DNA of 64,000 nt. Origin: Streptomyces typhae (lineage in GTDB: Bacteria; Actinomycetota; Actinomycetes; Streptomycetales; Streptomycetaceae). The stretch is from the NCBI RefSeq assembly GCF_009755605.1, contig NZ_WPNZ01000034.1, forward strand, positions 40,403 to 104,402, read 5' to 3'. Under the pieces are notes generated by a model. That model saw only the letters and a program-made list of their open reading frames with translations. It made no database searches and was not told where the DNA came from. Position 1 is the stretch's first letter. Every line of letters begins with the position of its first letter. Below are positions 39,923 to 47,516 of this stretch, piece by piece. Made by a program: the position numbers and the translations under genes.

Positions 39923-42268
39923 TCACCGTCCCCGCGCACCAGGAGATCCTGCGCCGCGCGTGCGAGCGGACGGGCGCCCCGCACGAGAGAGTTCGAGGCG
40001 GACGACGAGGCCCTTGGACGTGGGCTGGTTGCTGATGTCGGCGACGCTGTCCAGCGGCACCAGGACGTTCGTCTCCGGGTAGTAGGCGGCGGCCGAACCC
40101 TTGGCGGCGGGATAGGACACGATCTCGAAGTTCTCGGCGCGGCGCTCGGTGCCGTCCCCCCAGACACTCACCAGGTCGACGCGTTCGCCCTGGGTCAGGC
40201 CGAGTTCGGTCAGGTCGGCCGGGTTGACGAGCACGACATGGCGGCTGCCGTGGATGCCGCGGTAGCGGTCGTTGTTGGTGTAGGGGACGGTGTTCCACTG
40301 GTCGTGCGAGCGCAGTGTCTGCAGCAGCAGGTGGCCCTTCGGCGCCCGGGGGACGACGCGCTCGTTGCGGGTGAACAGGGCCTTGCCGACCTCGTTGGGG
40401 AACACGCCCTCGTTGACCGGGTTGGGCAGTTGGAAGCCCCCGGGGCGGGTCACCCGTGCGTTGTAGTCGTGGAATCCCGCCACGACGCGGGAGATGCGGT
40501 CGCGGATGGAGCCGTAATCCCCCTCGAAGGTCTCCCAGGGGATGTCCGTCCTGCCGTCCAGGGTGCGGCGCGCGAGTCGGCACAGGATGGCGACTTCGCT
40601 GAGCAGCAGCGGGGAAGCCGGCTCCAGGCGGCCCTGGGATGTGTGCACCTCACTCATGGAGTTCTCGACGGTGACGAACTGCTCGCCGTCGGCCTGGACG
40701 TCACGCTCGGTGCGGCCCAGGGTGGGCAGAATCAGCGCGGTGTCGCCGCACACGGCGTGCGAGCGATTGAGCTTGGTGGAGATGTGGGCGGTCAGCCGGC
40801 ACGAGCGCATCGCCTCCTCGGTCACCTCGCTGTCGGGAGCGGCCCGCACGAAGTTGCCGGCCAGGGCCAGGAAGACCTTGACCTGGCCGTCGCGCATCGC
40901 CTTGATCGCGTCCACCGAGTCGAGGCCGTGCGGGCGCGGCGGGTCGAAGCCGAACTCGTGTTGCAGGGCGTCCAGGAAGGTGTCCGGCATCTGCTCCCAG
41001 ATGCCCATGGTGCGGTCGCCCTGGACGTTGCTGTGGCCGCGCACCGGGCAGGCGCCGGTACCGGCGCGCCCCAGGTTGCCGCGCAACATCAGGAAGTTGA
41101 CAATCTCCCGGATGGTGGGCACACCGTGCTTGTGCTGGGTGATGCCCATCGCCCAGCAGACGACGACGCGCTCGCTGCGCAGGACCTCGTCGCGTACCTT
41201 CTCGATCTCCTCGCGGGTCAGTCCGGTCGCGGTGTGCACGTCGTCCCAGTCGAGGTCGCGGGCGTGCGCGGCGAACTCCTCGAAGCCGGTGGTGCGGGCG
41301 TCGATGAAGGCGTGGTCGAGGACGGTGCCGGGCCGGGCCTCCTCGGCTTCGAGCAGCAGGAGGTTGAGGGCCTGGAACAGGGCGAGGTCGCCGCCGGGCT
41401 TGATGTGCAGGAAGCGATCGGCGATCTGCGTGCCGCGCCCGACGATCCCGCTCGGCTTCTGCGGGTTCTTGAAGCGCCGCAGCCCGGCTTCCGGCAGCGG
41501 ATTGACCGCCACGATGCGGCCGCCGTTGCGCTTGGCCTCCTCCAGGGCGGAGAGCTGGCGCGGATGGTTGGTGCCCGGGTTCTGCCCGACCAGGAAGATC
41601 AGGTCGGCGTGGTGGAGATCGTCAAGACTGACGGTGCCTTTGCCGGTGCCCAGGGTCTCGCTCAGCGCGAAGCCGCTGGACTCATGGCACATGTTGCTGC
41701 AATCGGGCAGGTTGTTGGTGCCGAAGGCGCGGGCGAAGAGCTGGAGGACGAAGGCGGCCTCGTTGCTGGCGCGGCCGGAGGTGTAGAAGACGGCCTCGTC
41801 GGGGGAGGCCAGCGTCTTCAGCTCACCCGCGAGGACACCCAGCGCGTCGTTCCAGGTGATCGGCTCGTAGTGCTCGGAGCCTGGCCGTTTGATCATCGGC
41901 TCGGTGAGCCGCCCCTGCTGGTTGAGCCACATGTCGGAGCGGGCGGCGAGGTCGGAGACGCTGTGCTCGCGGAAGAAGTCGGCGGTGACGCGGCGCGTGG
42001 TGGCCTCGTCGTTGATGTGCTTGGCGCCGTTCTCACAGTACTCGTTGCGGTGACGCCGACCCGGGACCGGGTCGGCCCACGCGCACCCGGGGCAGTCGAT
42101 CCCGCCCACCTGGTTCATGGTCAGCAGGTCCACCCCGGTCTTCTTCGGGGAGGTCTGCTCCAGGGAGTACTCCAGCGCGTGCACGACCGCGGGCACCCCG
42201 GCAGCCCATTTCTTCGGCGGGGTCACGGACAGGGTGGTCTCCGGCTCCTCGCCGGACGGGTTCTGCAT
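39923..42268 (-). CDS. Molybdopterin oxidoreductase, FdhF/YdeP-like (formate dehydrogenase alpha-like)
   Basis: The 781-residue protein fits the soluble formate-dehydrogenase-alpha-like family that includes E. coli YdeP. It has NQVGGIDCPGCAWADP near the N-terminus, NMCHESSGFALSETLGTGKGT around the cofactor and CWAMGITQHKHGVPTIREIVNFLMLRGNLGRAGTG. A bis-molybdopterin guanine dinucleotide cofactor is expected. No linked electron-transfer subunit is present. The last 25 residues (RAGRPSARTRGAGSP) look like readthrough of non-coding sequence, so an ancestral stop may have been lost. It follows an SRPBCC gene by 36 bases. Confidence 0.88.
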   Translation of the reverse strand: MQNPSGEEPETTLSVTPPKKWAAGVPAVVHALEYSLEQTSPKKTGVDLLTMNQVGGIDCPGCAWADPVPGRRHRNEYCENGAKHINDEATTRRVTADFFREHSVSDLAARSDMWLNQQGRLTEPMIKRPGSEHYEPITWNDALGVLAGELKTLASPDEAVFYTSGRASNEAAFVLQLFARAFGTNNLPDCSNMCHESSGFALSETLGTGKGTVSLDDLHHADLIFLVGQNPGTNHPRQLSALEEAKRNGGRIVAVNPLPEAGLRRFKNPQKPSGIVGRGTQIADRFLHIKPGGDLALFQALNLLLLEAEEARPGTVLDHAFIDARTTGFEEFAAHARDLDWDDVHTATGLTREEIEKVRDEVLRSERVVVCWAMGITQHKHGVPTIREIVNFLMLRGNLGRAGTGACPVRGHSNVQGDRTMGIWEQMPDTFLDALQHEFGFDPPRPHGLDSVDAIKAMRDGQVKVFLALAGNFVRAAPDSEVTEEAMRSCRLTAHISTKLNRSHAVCGDTALILPTLGRTERDVQADGEQFVTVENSMSEVHTSQGRLEPASPLLLSEVAILCRLARRTLDGRTDIPWETFEGDYGSIRDRISRVVAGFHDYNARVTRPGGFQLPNPVNEGVFPNEVGKALFTRNERVVPRAPKGHLLLQTLRSHDQWNTVPYTNNDRYRGIHGSRHVVLVNPADLTELGLTQGERVDLVSVWGDGTERRAENFEIVSYPAAKGSAAAYYPETNVLVPLDSVADISNQPTSKGLVVRLELSRAGRPSARTRGAGSPGARGR

Positions 42269-42304
42269 CGGTTCGCCCTTTTCCTTCCTGGTACGCGATG
42301 TCGC

Positions 42305-42931
42305 TCAGCCGACGGGCCACTGGGCCACGCGGCTCCGGGGCGGCTCCGGGTGGTCGTGCTGCACGCGACCGTTGCGGATGGTGCTGCGCCAGGCCCCGCC
42401 TTCCTGGCCGAGGCCCTCGATGAACCGCTTGAAGTTGCCCAGCTCAGCGCGCACGAGGCGGGCGGTGAGCCGGGTCGCCCGGCGCGAGCGGGTGAGGACC
42501 TGTGCGGCCCCCCGTGGTTCCAGGAGCATCCGGACGGTGATCGCTGTGCCGCCGGACCGCGTCGACGCGAACTCGACCTCGCCCTGGTGGGAGGGGTGCT
42601 GCCGCAGATCGCGCCAGGCCAGGTAGGCGTCAGGGTCCTGCTCCAGGATCTCGACCGCGAAGCGGTGGCGCAGGGGCCCGTAGCCGATGGTCCAGGCGGT
42701 CACGGTGGGCCTGACCTGTTCGACCTCGCGCACCACGGACGAGAAGCGCGGGAAGGACTTGAACTGCGTCCACTGGTTGTACGCCGTCCGCACCGGCACC
42801 GCGACCTCGACCGTCTCCTCGACGTGCTGCTCGCGCAGCGGGCGGCGGCGCGTGACCCGGTCACCGCCGGTGGGTGTCCCCAGCGGCGAGGCCGGCACGG
42901 CCCGCTGGGCGTCGTCTTCATGCGTCGCCAT
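42305..42931 (-). CDS. SRPBCC-fold protein (polyketide cyclase/COQ10-like)
   Basis: ATG at 42931 follows AAGGAGAG, giving 208 residues. After a charged 55-residue lead, the START/SRPBCC fold is seen in VEETVEVAVPVRTAYNQWTQF, FPRFSSVVREVEQV and the long C-terminal helix RLVRAELGNFKRFIEGLG. These proteins bind hydrophobic ligands, and homologues are often beside stress-related membrane or SDR genes. It lies between an SDR gene and the formate-dehydrogenase-like gene, probably one operon. Confidence 0.83.
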   Translation of the reverse strand: MATHEDDAQRAVPASPLGTPTGGDRVTRRRPLREQHVEETVEVAVPVRTAYNQWTQFKSFPRFSSVVREVEQVRPTVTAWTIGYGPLRHRFAVEILEQDPDAYLAWRDLRQHPSHQGEVEFASTRSGGTAITVRMLLEPRGAAQVLTRSRRATRLTARLVRAELGNFKRFIEGLGQEGGAWRSTIRNGRVQHDHPEPPRSRVAQWPVG

Positions 42932-43078
42932 CGTGCTCTCTCCTTCGGGTGCAGAACCAGGCATCCGGGGAGACCCGGGCTCCGCTGACGCTTCAGGACC
43001 TGTCATGAGTACCCCCGTGGGGGATCGTGAGTCACTTCAGTGCGTCCAAGTGCCACGATCGGCGGCCGTCGGGCGGCG

Positions 43079-43104
43079 GCCGTCGGGCGGCGCCGCCCGA
43101 CGGC
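43079..43104. terminator. 26-bp perfect palindrome after the SDR gene
   Basis: GCCGTCGGGCGGC is followed immediately by its complement (13 + 13 bases, no loop), four bases past the SDR stop. It may terminate or attenuate transcription into the SRPBCC gene. Confidence 0.6.
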
Positions 43105-43107
43105 GGA

Positions 43108-43989
43108 TCAAGGGAGCGGCGTGCCCCCGGTGGCGTTCATGATCTCCGCGGTGATGAAGCTCGCGTGCTCCGAGGCCAGGAACACATACGCGGGCGCCAT
43201 CTCGGCGGGCTGGGCAGGACGGCCCATCGGCGCCTGCTTGCCGAACTCCTTGGTGTCCGGCAGCGTCGCCGGGATCAGCGGCGTCCACACCGGTCCCGGA
43301 GCGACAGCGTTGACGCGGATGCCGTCCTCGACCAGCATCTGCGCGAGGCCCTGGGTGAACGTCACGATGGCGCCCTTGGTCATGGCGTAGTCGAGCAGAT
43401 GCGGGCTCGGCTTGTAGGCCTGTACCGAGGTGGTGTTGATGATGGATCCGCCCGATGGGATGTGCGGCACCGCCATCTTGCACAGCCAGAACATGCCGTA
43501 CAGGTTCGTGCGCACCACCCGGTCGAACTGCTCCGTCGTGATGTCCCTGATGCCCTCGGGCTGCGACATCTGATAGGCCGCGTTGTTCACCAGTACGTCG
43601 ATACGCCCGAACTCCGCCACGGCACGCTCGACGAGGCGCCGGCACTGCTCCTCCTCCCGGATGTCGCACGGCACGGCGATCCCTCGGCGCCCTGTCTCCT
43701 CGATCAGGCCGACCGTCTCCTGGGCGTCCTCGGCCTCGACGGGCAAATGGGTGAACAGGACGTCGGCACCCTCGCGTGCGTAGGCGAGCGCGACGGCCCT
43801 GCCGATACCGGAGTCACCGCCGGTCACGACCGCCACCCGGTTCACCAGCAGCCCCCTCCCCCGGTAGGAGTCCTCACCGTGGTCGGGCGGCGGGTCCATC
43901 GGCCCGGTCCAACCGGGCGGCTCCTGGTCCTGCTGAGCGAACCCCGGCTGCGGATGCTTGGTCGTCGGGTCCTGCGGGGCGTCGCCCAT
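43108..43989 (-). CDS. SDR oxidoreductase with N-terminal extension (stress-type)
   Basis: The 293-residue SDR has a 45-residue Pro/Asp-rich lead (HPQPGFAQQDQEPPG) and then TGGDSGIG, NNAA, Ser188, Tyr201 and Lys205 (YAMTKG). This layout matches the YhdF/YhxC-type general-stress dehydrogenases annotated as glucose or glycerol dehydrogenase-like. ATG at 43989 follows AAGGAA. With the SRPBCC and FdhF-like genes it suggests a stress-linked redox unit. The 241 bases upstream (43990-44230) contain no gene I can support and presumably hold the promoter. Confidence 0.87.
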   Translation of the reverse strand: MGDAPQDPTTKHPQPGFAQQDQEPPGWTGPMDPPPDHGEDSYRGRGLLVNRVAVVTGGDSGIGRAVALAYAREGADVLFTHLPVEAEDAQETVGLIEETGRRGIAVPCDIREEEQCRRLVERAVAEFGRIDVLVNNAAYQMSQPEGIRDITTEQFDRVVRTNLYGMFWLCKMAVPHIPSGGSIINTTSVQAYKPSPHLLDYAMTKGAIVTFTQGLAQMLVEDGIRVNAVAPGPVWTPLIPATLPDTKEFGKQAPMGRPAQPAEMAPAYVFLASEHASFITAEIMNATGGTPLP

Positions 43990-44230
43990 CAGTGTTGTTC
44001 CTTCCTCGGCCGTACGGGTTGCAGCTCGCGCCGCGCCTGCCGAAGACGCGCACACGCCATCACTCTCGGTGATCGAACTGCGTGTACGCATGTCTCCGCA
44101 GCACCGGGTGTCCCGTGATCGCCGGCCCACACATGCGCGACGAGGTAATCGACCTGTGCAGGTGATCCTCGCCCTCCCGGCCGTTGAAGCGGTGCGGCAT
44201 GTCATCCGCAGAGCGCGGCAGCGACAGGGG

Positions 44231-45364
44231 TCAGGAGAAGCGACGTACGAACACGTCCGACTTGCCGTTGGTGTCGCCGGGCACGATGTCGTCGGCCGTG
44301 GACTGGAAGACCACGTCACGCCCGCCGGCGCTGACGGCGTCGACTCCGGCCGAGGCCGGCTGGTTCGAGACGATCTCGTCGGTGCCCGCCGTCAGGTCAC
44401 GCAGCTTGAGCGACGGCCCGGCCGTGTCGTTCGGGGCGTACAGCAGATGGTTGCCGGTGGGGTCGATGGCCAGGCCCTTGACGTTCGGTACCAGGTGAGC
44501 CGTTCCCGTGCTCACGTCGTGGACGTAGGTGTCGGTGCCCGAGAGGTAGACGACCTTGCTGCCGTCCTCACTGATCTGGACAAGCGTCGCCTCCTTGGCC
44601 GCTCCCTCGATCGGGCCGGAGGTGGAGCCGTGGTCCCGGTCCCACAGGAAGACGTCCTTGGTCCTGCCGTTCTGGTACGCGACGAAGCGGCCGTCACCGC
44701 TGATGGACGGCCGGGACGGCGCGGTGTGGTCGAACCAGGCGAGTTCCTGCTTGGTGTCGGCGTGCCAGTCCCATACGTCGATGCGCTGGCTGGTCGAGGG
44801 CCTGCCGATGGTGGCGACATTGGCGACGTAGCGGCCGTCCCCGCTCAGCGACGGCTGACTGCAGTTGAGAGCGTCGCAGTTGAGCCCGATCGAGCTGCCC
44901 GCGGTCCACTGAGCCAGCTTGACCTTGGTGTCCCTGAACAGCAGCACCCAGTAGGCGGCGTACTCCCCGTCACCGCTGATCATCGGAGAGGCGATCGGGT
45001 AGCTGCCCACAGACTTGAGCTGCCCCGACGGCTCGTCACGCAGATACACCCTCTCGCTTCCGGCGGCATTGCCGGGCGCGATGTTCGTCGCCGAGGACGA
45101 GAAGACGATACGGCGTCCGTCGGTCGTGATCGCGCCACCGGTGGAACCGCCGTCGGACTGAGTGCCGTCGGGCGCGACACTGACCCTCTCGACTCCGGCC
45201 CCGGTTCCGACTTCGGCTCCGGCTCCGGCTCCGGCTGTCCGCGCAACGCCCGCAGGATCGGCCGATGCGGCTCCGGGCAGCGCCGTGGTGACCGCACACA
45301 CCACGATCGCCGCCCCCAGTACACCTCGCACGCGTCTGGTGTTCCGGTTGGTGTTTCCCCTCAT
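44231..45364 (-). CDS. Secreted PD40/TolB-like beta-propeller protein (paralogue 1)
   Basis: The 377-residue protein has a signal peptide (GVLGAAIVVCAVTTALPGAASA) and repeated SGDGRYVA, ISGDGRFVAY, ISEDGSKVVY blades of the PD40/WD40-like TolB C-terminal type. It ends with IVPGDTNGKSDVFVRRFS. A closely related protein lies at 60384. Both begin at an ATG preceded by CTGGGGGAAC. Two cysteines in LNCDALNCS may form a disulfide. Function is unknown; a binding scaffold at the cell surface or outside is likely. Confidence 0.85.
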   Translation of the reverse strand: MRGNTNRNTRRVRGVLGAAIVVCAVTTALPGAASADPAGVARTAGAGAGAEVGTGAGVERVSVAPDGTQSDGGSTGGAITTDGRRIVFSSSATNIAPGNAAGSERVYLRDEPSGQLKSVGSYPIASPMISGDGEYAAYWVLLFRDTKVKLAQWTAGSSIGLNCDALNCSQPSLSGDGRYVANVATIGRPSTSQRIDVWDWHADTKQELAWFDHTAPSRPSISGDGRFVAYQNGRTKDVFLWDRDHGSTSGPIEGAAKEATLVQISEDGSKVVYLSGTDTYVHDVSTGTAHLVPNVKGLAIDPTGNHLLYAPNDTAGPSLKLRDLTAGTDEIVSNQPASAGVDAVSAGGRDVVFQSTADDIVPGDTNGKSDVFVRRFS

Positions 45365-45702
45365 GGTTCCCCCAGTCAGGAAGATGTCTCGCCCCCGGCT
45401 CCCCGCCGGAGGGCCTCAAGCATGCAACCGCAGCGGCGCTGAGCGGTCAATGCGGCACATGACATGTGAGAGGTGTCGTTTCGGTCATAGGGGGACGCGC
45501 CCCGAACACCGCTCGTCCGGATACGAGGATTCCGAGGCGTCCCTACACCCCCGGCATGTATGAGACCCAGGGCCGCCCCCGCCCCTTCGCCCTCCTCCTG
45601 TCGGTCACCCAGGCACCCCACACGGCGGTCGAGGCCGTAGCCGTCGCACGGTGTCCGCGCCCCGGCCCACAGCCGGGGCGCGCGGTAACGGGCCGGTGTG
45701 TC
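45365..45702. other. Intergenic region with inverted repeat and terminator
   Basis: No gene was found. CACATG-A-CATGTG at 45456-45468 is a perfect inverted repeat. A strong terminator for the LuxR-type gene lies at 45656-45682. The remainder probably holds the PD40 promoter. Confidence 0.5.
45656..45682 (-). terminator. Terminator of the LuxR-type gene
   Basis: CGCGCCCCGGC pairs perfectly with GCCGGGGCGCG around the loop CCACA, 21 bases past the stop. Confidence 0.8.
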
Positions 45703-46125
45703 CTATTCGGGCCGTTGCCGATGATGTCGGGGAGCGGAGTCGTGGCTGTCGAGTGTCCAGGCGATCGCCTCGGCTCGCCCGCTGACACCTAGCTTCCGGT
45801 ATATCGCGTACAGGTTGTTCTTGACAGTGCGTTCAGCAATGCCTAATCGACGCGAGATCACTCTGTTCGAGGCTCCGGTGATCAATATGTCCAGGACCTG
45901 ACGTTCCCGGCGAGTCAATTGCGGGCCGCGTGTCCGGGTCCGTTGCCTCACTCGTGCCGCGTCGCCGTACGGGTTCGCACCGGAGCCGGATTCCGCAGGT
46001 GCCACAGGACGGCACGGGCCGTGATCGGCGATGCCGCGGAGCAGTTCGGCTATCTCGTTGAGCGTGGTGATGATCTTTTCGTCACGGGCCTGCCGCGGCA
46101 TGCCCGCGCCGGGGGACGTGGTCAT
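45703..46125 (-). CDS. Small LuxR/NarL-type HTH regulator without receiver domain
   Basis: ATG at 46125 follows AGAGGAGA, giving 140 residues. The C-terminal half is a LuxR helix-turn-helix: LTRRERQVLDILITGASNRVISRRLGIAERTVKNNLYAIYRKLGV. The N-terminal half (about 65 residues) is a short helix (IITTLNEIAELLRGIADH) and a Ser/Gly-rich linker, with no receiver aspartate pocket. It should be an orphan DNA-binding protein, constitutive or partner-controlled. It is divergent from the biosynthetic-type genes at 46596 and may regulate them. Confidence 0.87.
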   Translation of the reverse strand: MTTSPGAGMPRQARDEKIITTLNEIAELLRGIADHGPCRPVAPAESGSGANPYGDAARVRQRTRTRGPQLTRRERQVLDILITGASNRVISRRLGIAERTVKNNLYAIYRKLGVSGRAEAIAWTLDSHDSAPRHHRQRPE

Positions 46126-46595
46126 GGCGACGGGTTCTCCTCTGAAACGCCCTGGTGAGTGATGCGGGAAGCGATTGCGCACAGCGTCCCCGACGGGCTG
46201 CCGTAGAAGGGAGCGGTGTCGGTGATGTACCCCTCCCCGGTGTACCGCGCCGGTATGCCGCCGTTCAGAACTTTGTCTCTTTCGCCGTGCCTTCCCGTGC
46301 GTAATTTCACTGGCTGATTCCCGACAGCGCTACGGCACCGTACGACATGTTTTCAGCCTGGAAGCAGAGCGTTCCTTCCGGCACCTGATGGCAGAGTGCT
46401 CTTCCCGGCATGGCGACGCCCGCACGTCGGCCTGCCGGAGGACAGCGGGGCGGCGACGGAAGCCGTGTACGTAGTCCCGAAGTATCCGGTACCGGCCCGA
46501 AGGGACTATGTTTTCGGCCGTTTGGTGTGGGGCCGAGAGGCCAACCCGGGGCCCGAACGGCGATTTCCCCAACGAGCGTGCGACGAAGAGGAATC
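46126..46595. promoter_or_regulatory. Divergent regulatory region with nested palindromes
   Basis: This 470-base stretch separates the LuxR-type gene from the cluster starting at 46596; no gene was found. TAGTCCC (46472-46478) and GGGACTA (46502-46508) flank the perfect palindrome CCGGTACCGG (46486-46495). The nested symmetry lies 88 bases before the next gene and is a plausible operator. Confidence 0.5.
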
Positions 46596-47327
46596 ATGGA
46601 ATTACCGGTGCCACAGGAAGGAATCGGGGCCACAGCCGAAGAGCTGATCAGGGAACTCGGCAATCGGCGTACGCGTCACACAGCCGAGGCCCAGGCCGGC
46701 CAGGACACCCAGGGCTCGTCGTACGTCCGGGACAACGCCCTGCTGGATCTGGCCCGCCGCGGCGAGTTGTCGAGGGAACACCTGCGGCGGCTGGTAGCCG
46801 TGGATGCCCAGTGCCAGCGCACCGAACTCGCGGCGTACGCGTTGATGACCACGCGCTTCCCGCATCGCCCGGCCGCGGATCTCTACGCCGGGTTGATCGG
46901 TCTGGTGGGCGCGGCGCAACCGTCCCTGGCCGACTGTGCGAAGGCCCTCGGCATGTCCGAGGAGGACTTCCGGCACGGCCCCCGGACGTACCGCACCTAC
47001 GCCTTCGACGGCCTGCTGTCGTGGGTCGCACTCCAGGGCAGCCAGGCCGACACCGGCCTTGCCCTGCACTCCGACCTCACCGTCTACCTGGGCGGTTGCG
47101 CGGAACTCGTACAGGCGGTCCGCACGGCGGACATCCCCGCGCCGGACGAGTTCCTTGCGCACTACGGAACCGCTTCCGCGCCCGACCTCCTCGCACTGGC
47201 CCTGGAGACCACGGACGACGGGCTGCGCCGCGGTGACGATCCCACGACGGCCCTGCACACGGCATGGCTGCTGGAGATGAGCCTCGAAGACTTCTGGCGC
47301 GCCGCCGCCGAGTCCGCCCTCGGTTGA
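46596..47327 (+). CDS. Helical protein, possible TenA/heme-oxygenase-like fold
   Basis: ATG at 46596 follows GAAGAGGA; 243 residues. The protein is almost entirely helical. NALLDLARRGELSREHLRRLVAVDAQCQRTELAAYALM and HTAWLLEMSLEDFWRAA recall the seven-helix TenA/PqqC/heme-oxygenase-like fold. The Glu/His clusters of the di-iron members of that fold were not seen, so an oxygenase role is not supported. It lies 189 bases before the A-T-R enzyme and may be a tailoring or accessory protein of the same cluster. Identification is tentative. Confidence 0.6.
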   Translation: MELPVPQEGIGATAEELIRELGNRRTRHTAEAQAGQDTQGSSYVRDNALLDLARRGELSREHLRRLVAVDAQCQRTELAAYALMTTRFPHRPAADLYAGLIGLVGAAQPSLADCAKALGMSEEDFRHGPRTYRTYAFDGLLSWVALQGSQADTGLALHSDLTVYLGGCAELVQAVRTADIPAPDEFLAHYGTASAPDLLALALETTDDGLRRGDDPTTALHTAWLLEMSLEDFWRAAAESALG

Positions 47328-47372
47328 TTCGCCCCTGGCCCCCGCGCCACCCGCAACCATCTGCTCCCTCCT

Positions 47373-47492
47373 TCATGACGCGCCCCTCCTTCATGACGCG
47401 TCCCTACGTCACGACGCGTCCCTCCCTCACGACCCGTCCCTTCTTCATGACGCGTCCCTCCCTCACGACCCGTCCCTCCCTCACGACCCACC
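47373..47492. repeat. 15-16 bp tandem repeats before the A-T-R gene
   Basis: About eight copies of a unit like TCATGACGCGTCCCTCC, alternating with TCACGACCCGTCCCTCC, fill the gap before the NRPS-like start codon. They end 25 bases before the ATG, so copy number could alter the leader. Confidence 0.85.
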
Positions 47493-47516
47493 CCCCTTCA
47501 CGGATGAGAGAAACTC

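Noticed and set aside
39860..40000. Rightward frame with HRVPLHLTVPAHQEILRRAC that looks protein-like.
   Set aside because: No start, short, and it overlaps the 3' end of the formate-dehydrogenase-like gene on the other strand; no family recognised.
39572..42988. 1138-codon rightward frame opposite the formate-dehydrogenase-like gene.
   Set aside because: Antisense shadow; no domain, and the opposite strand has a full molybdopterin enzyme.
46596..47327. Di-iron heme-oxygenase-like oxidase in the A-T-R cluster.
   Set aside because: The Glu/His metal motifs of that group are not present, so only a general helical-fold resemblance is claimed.
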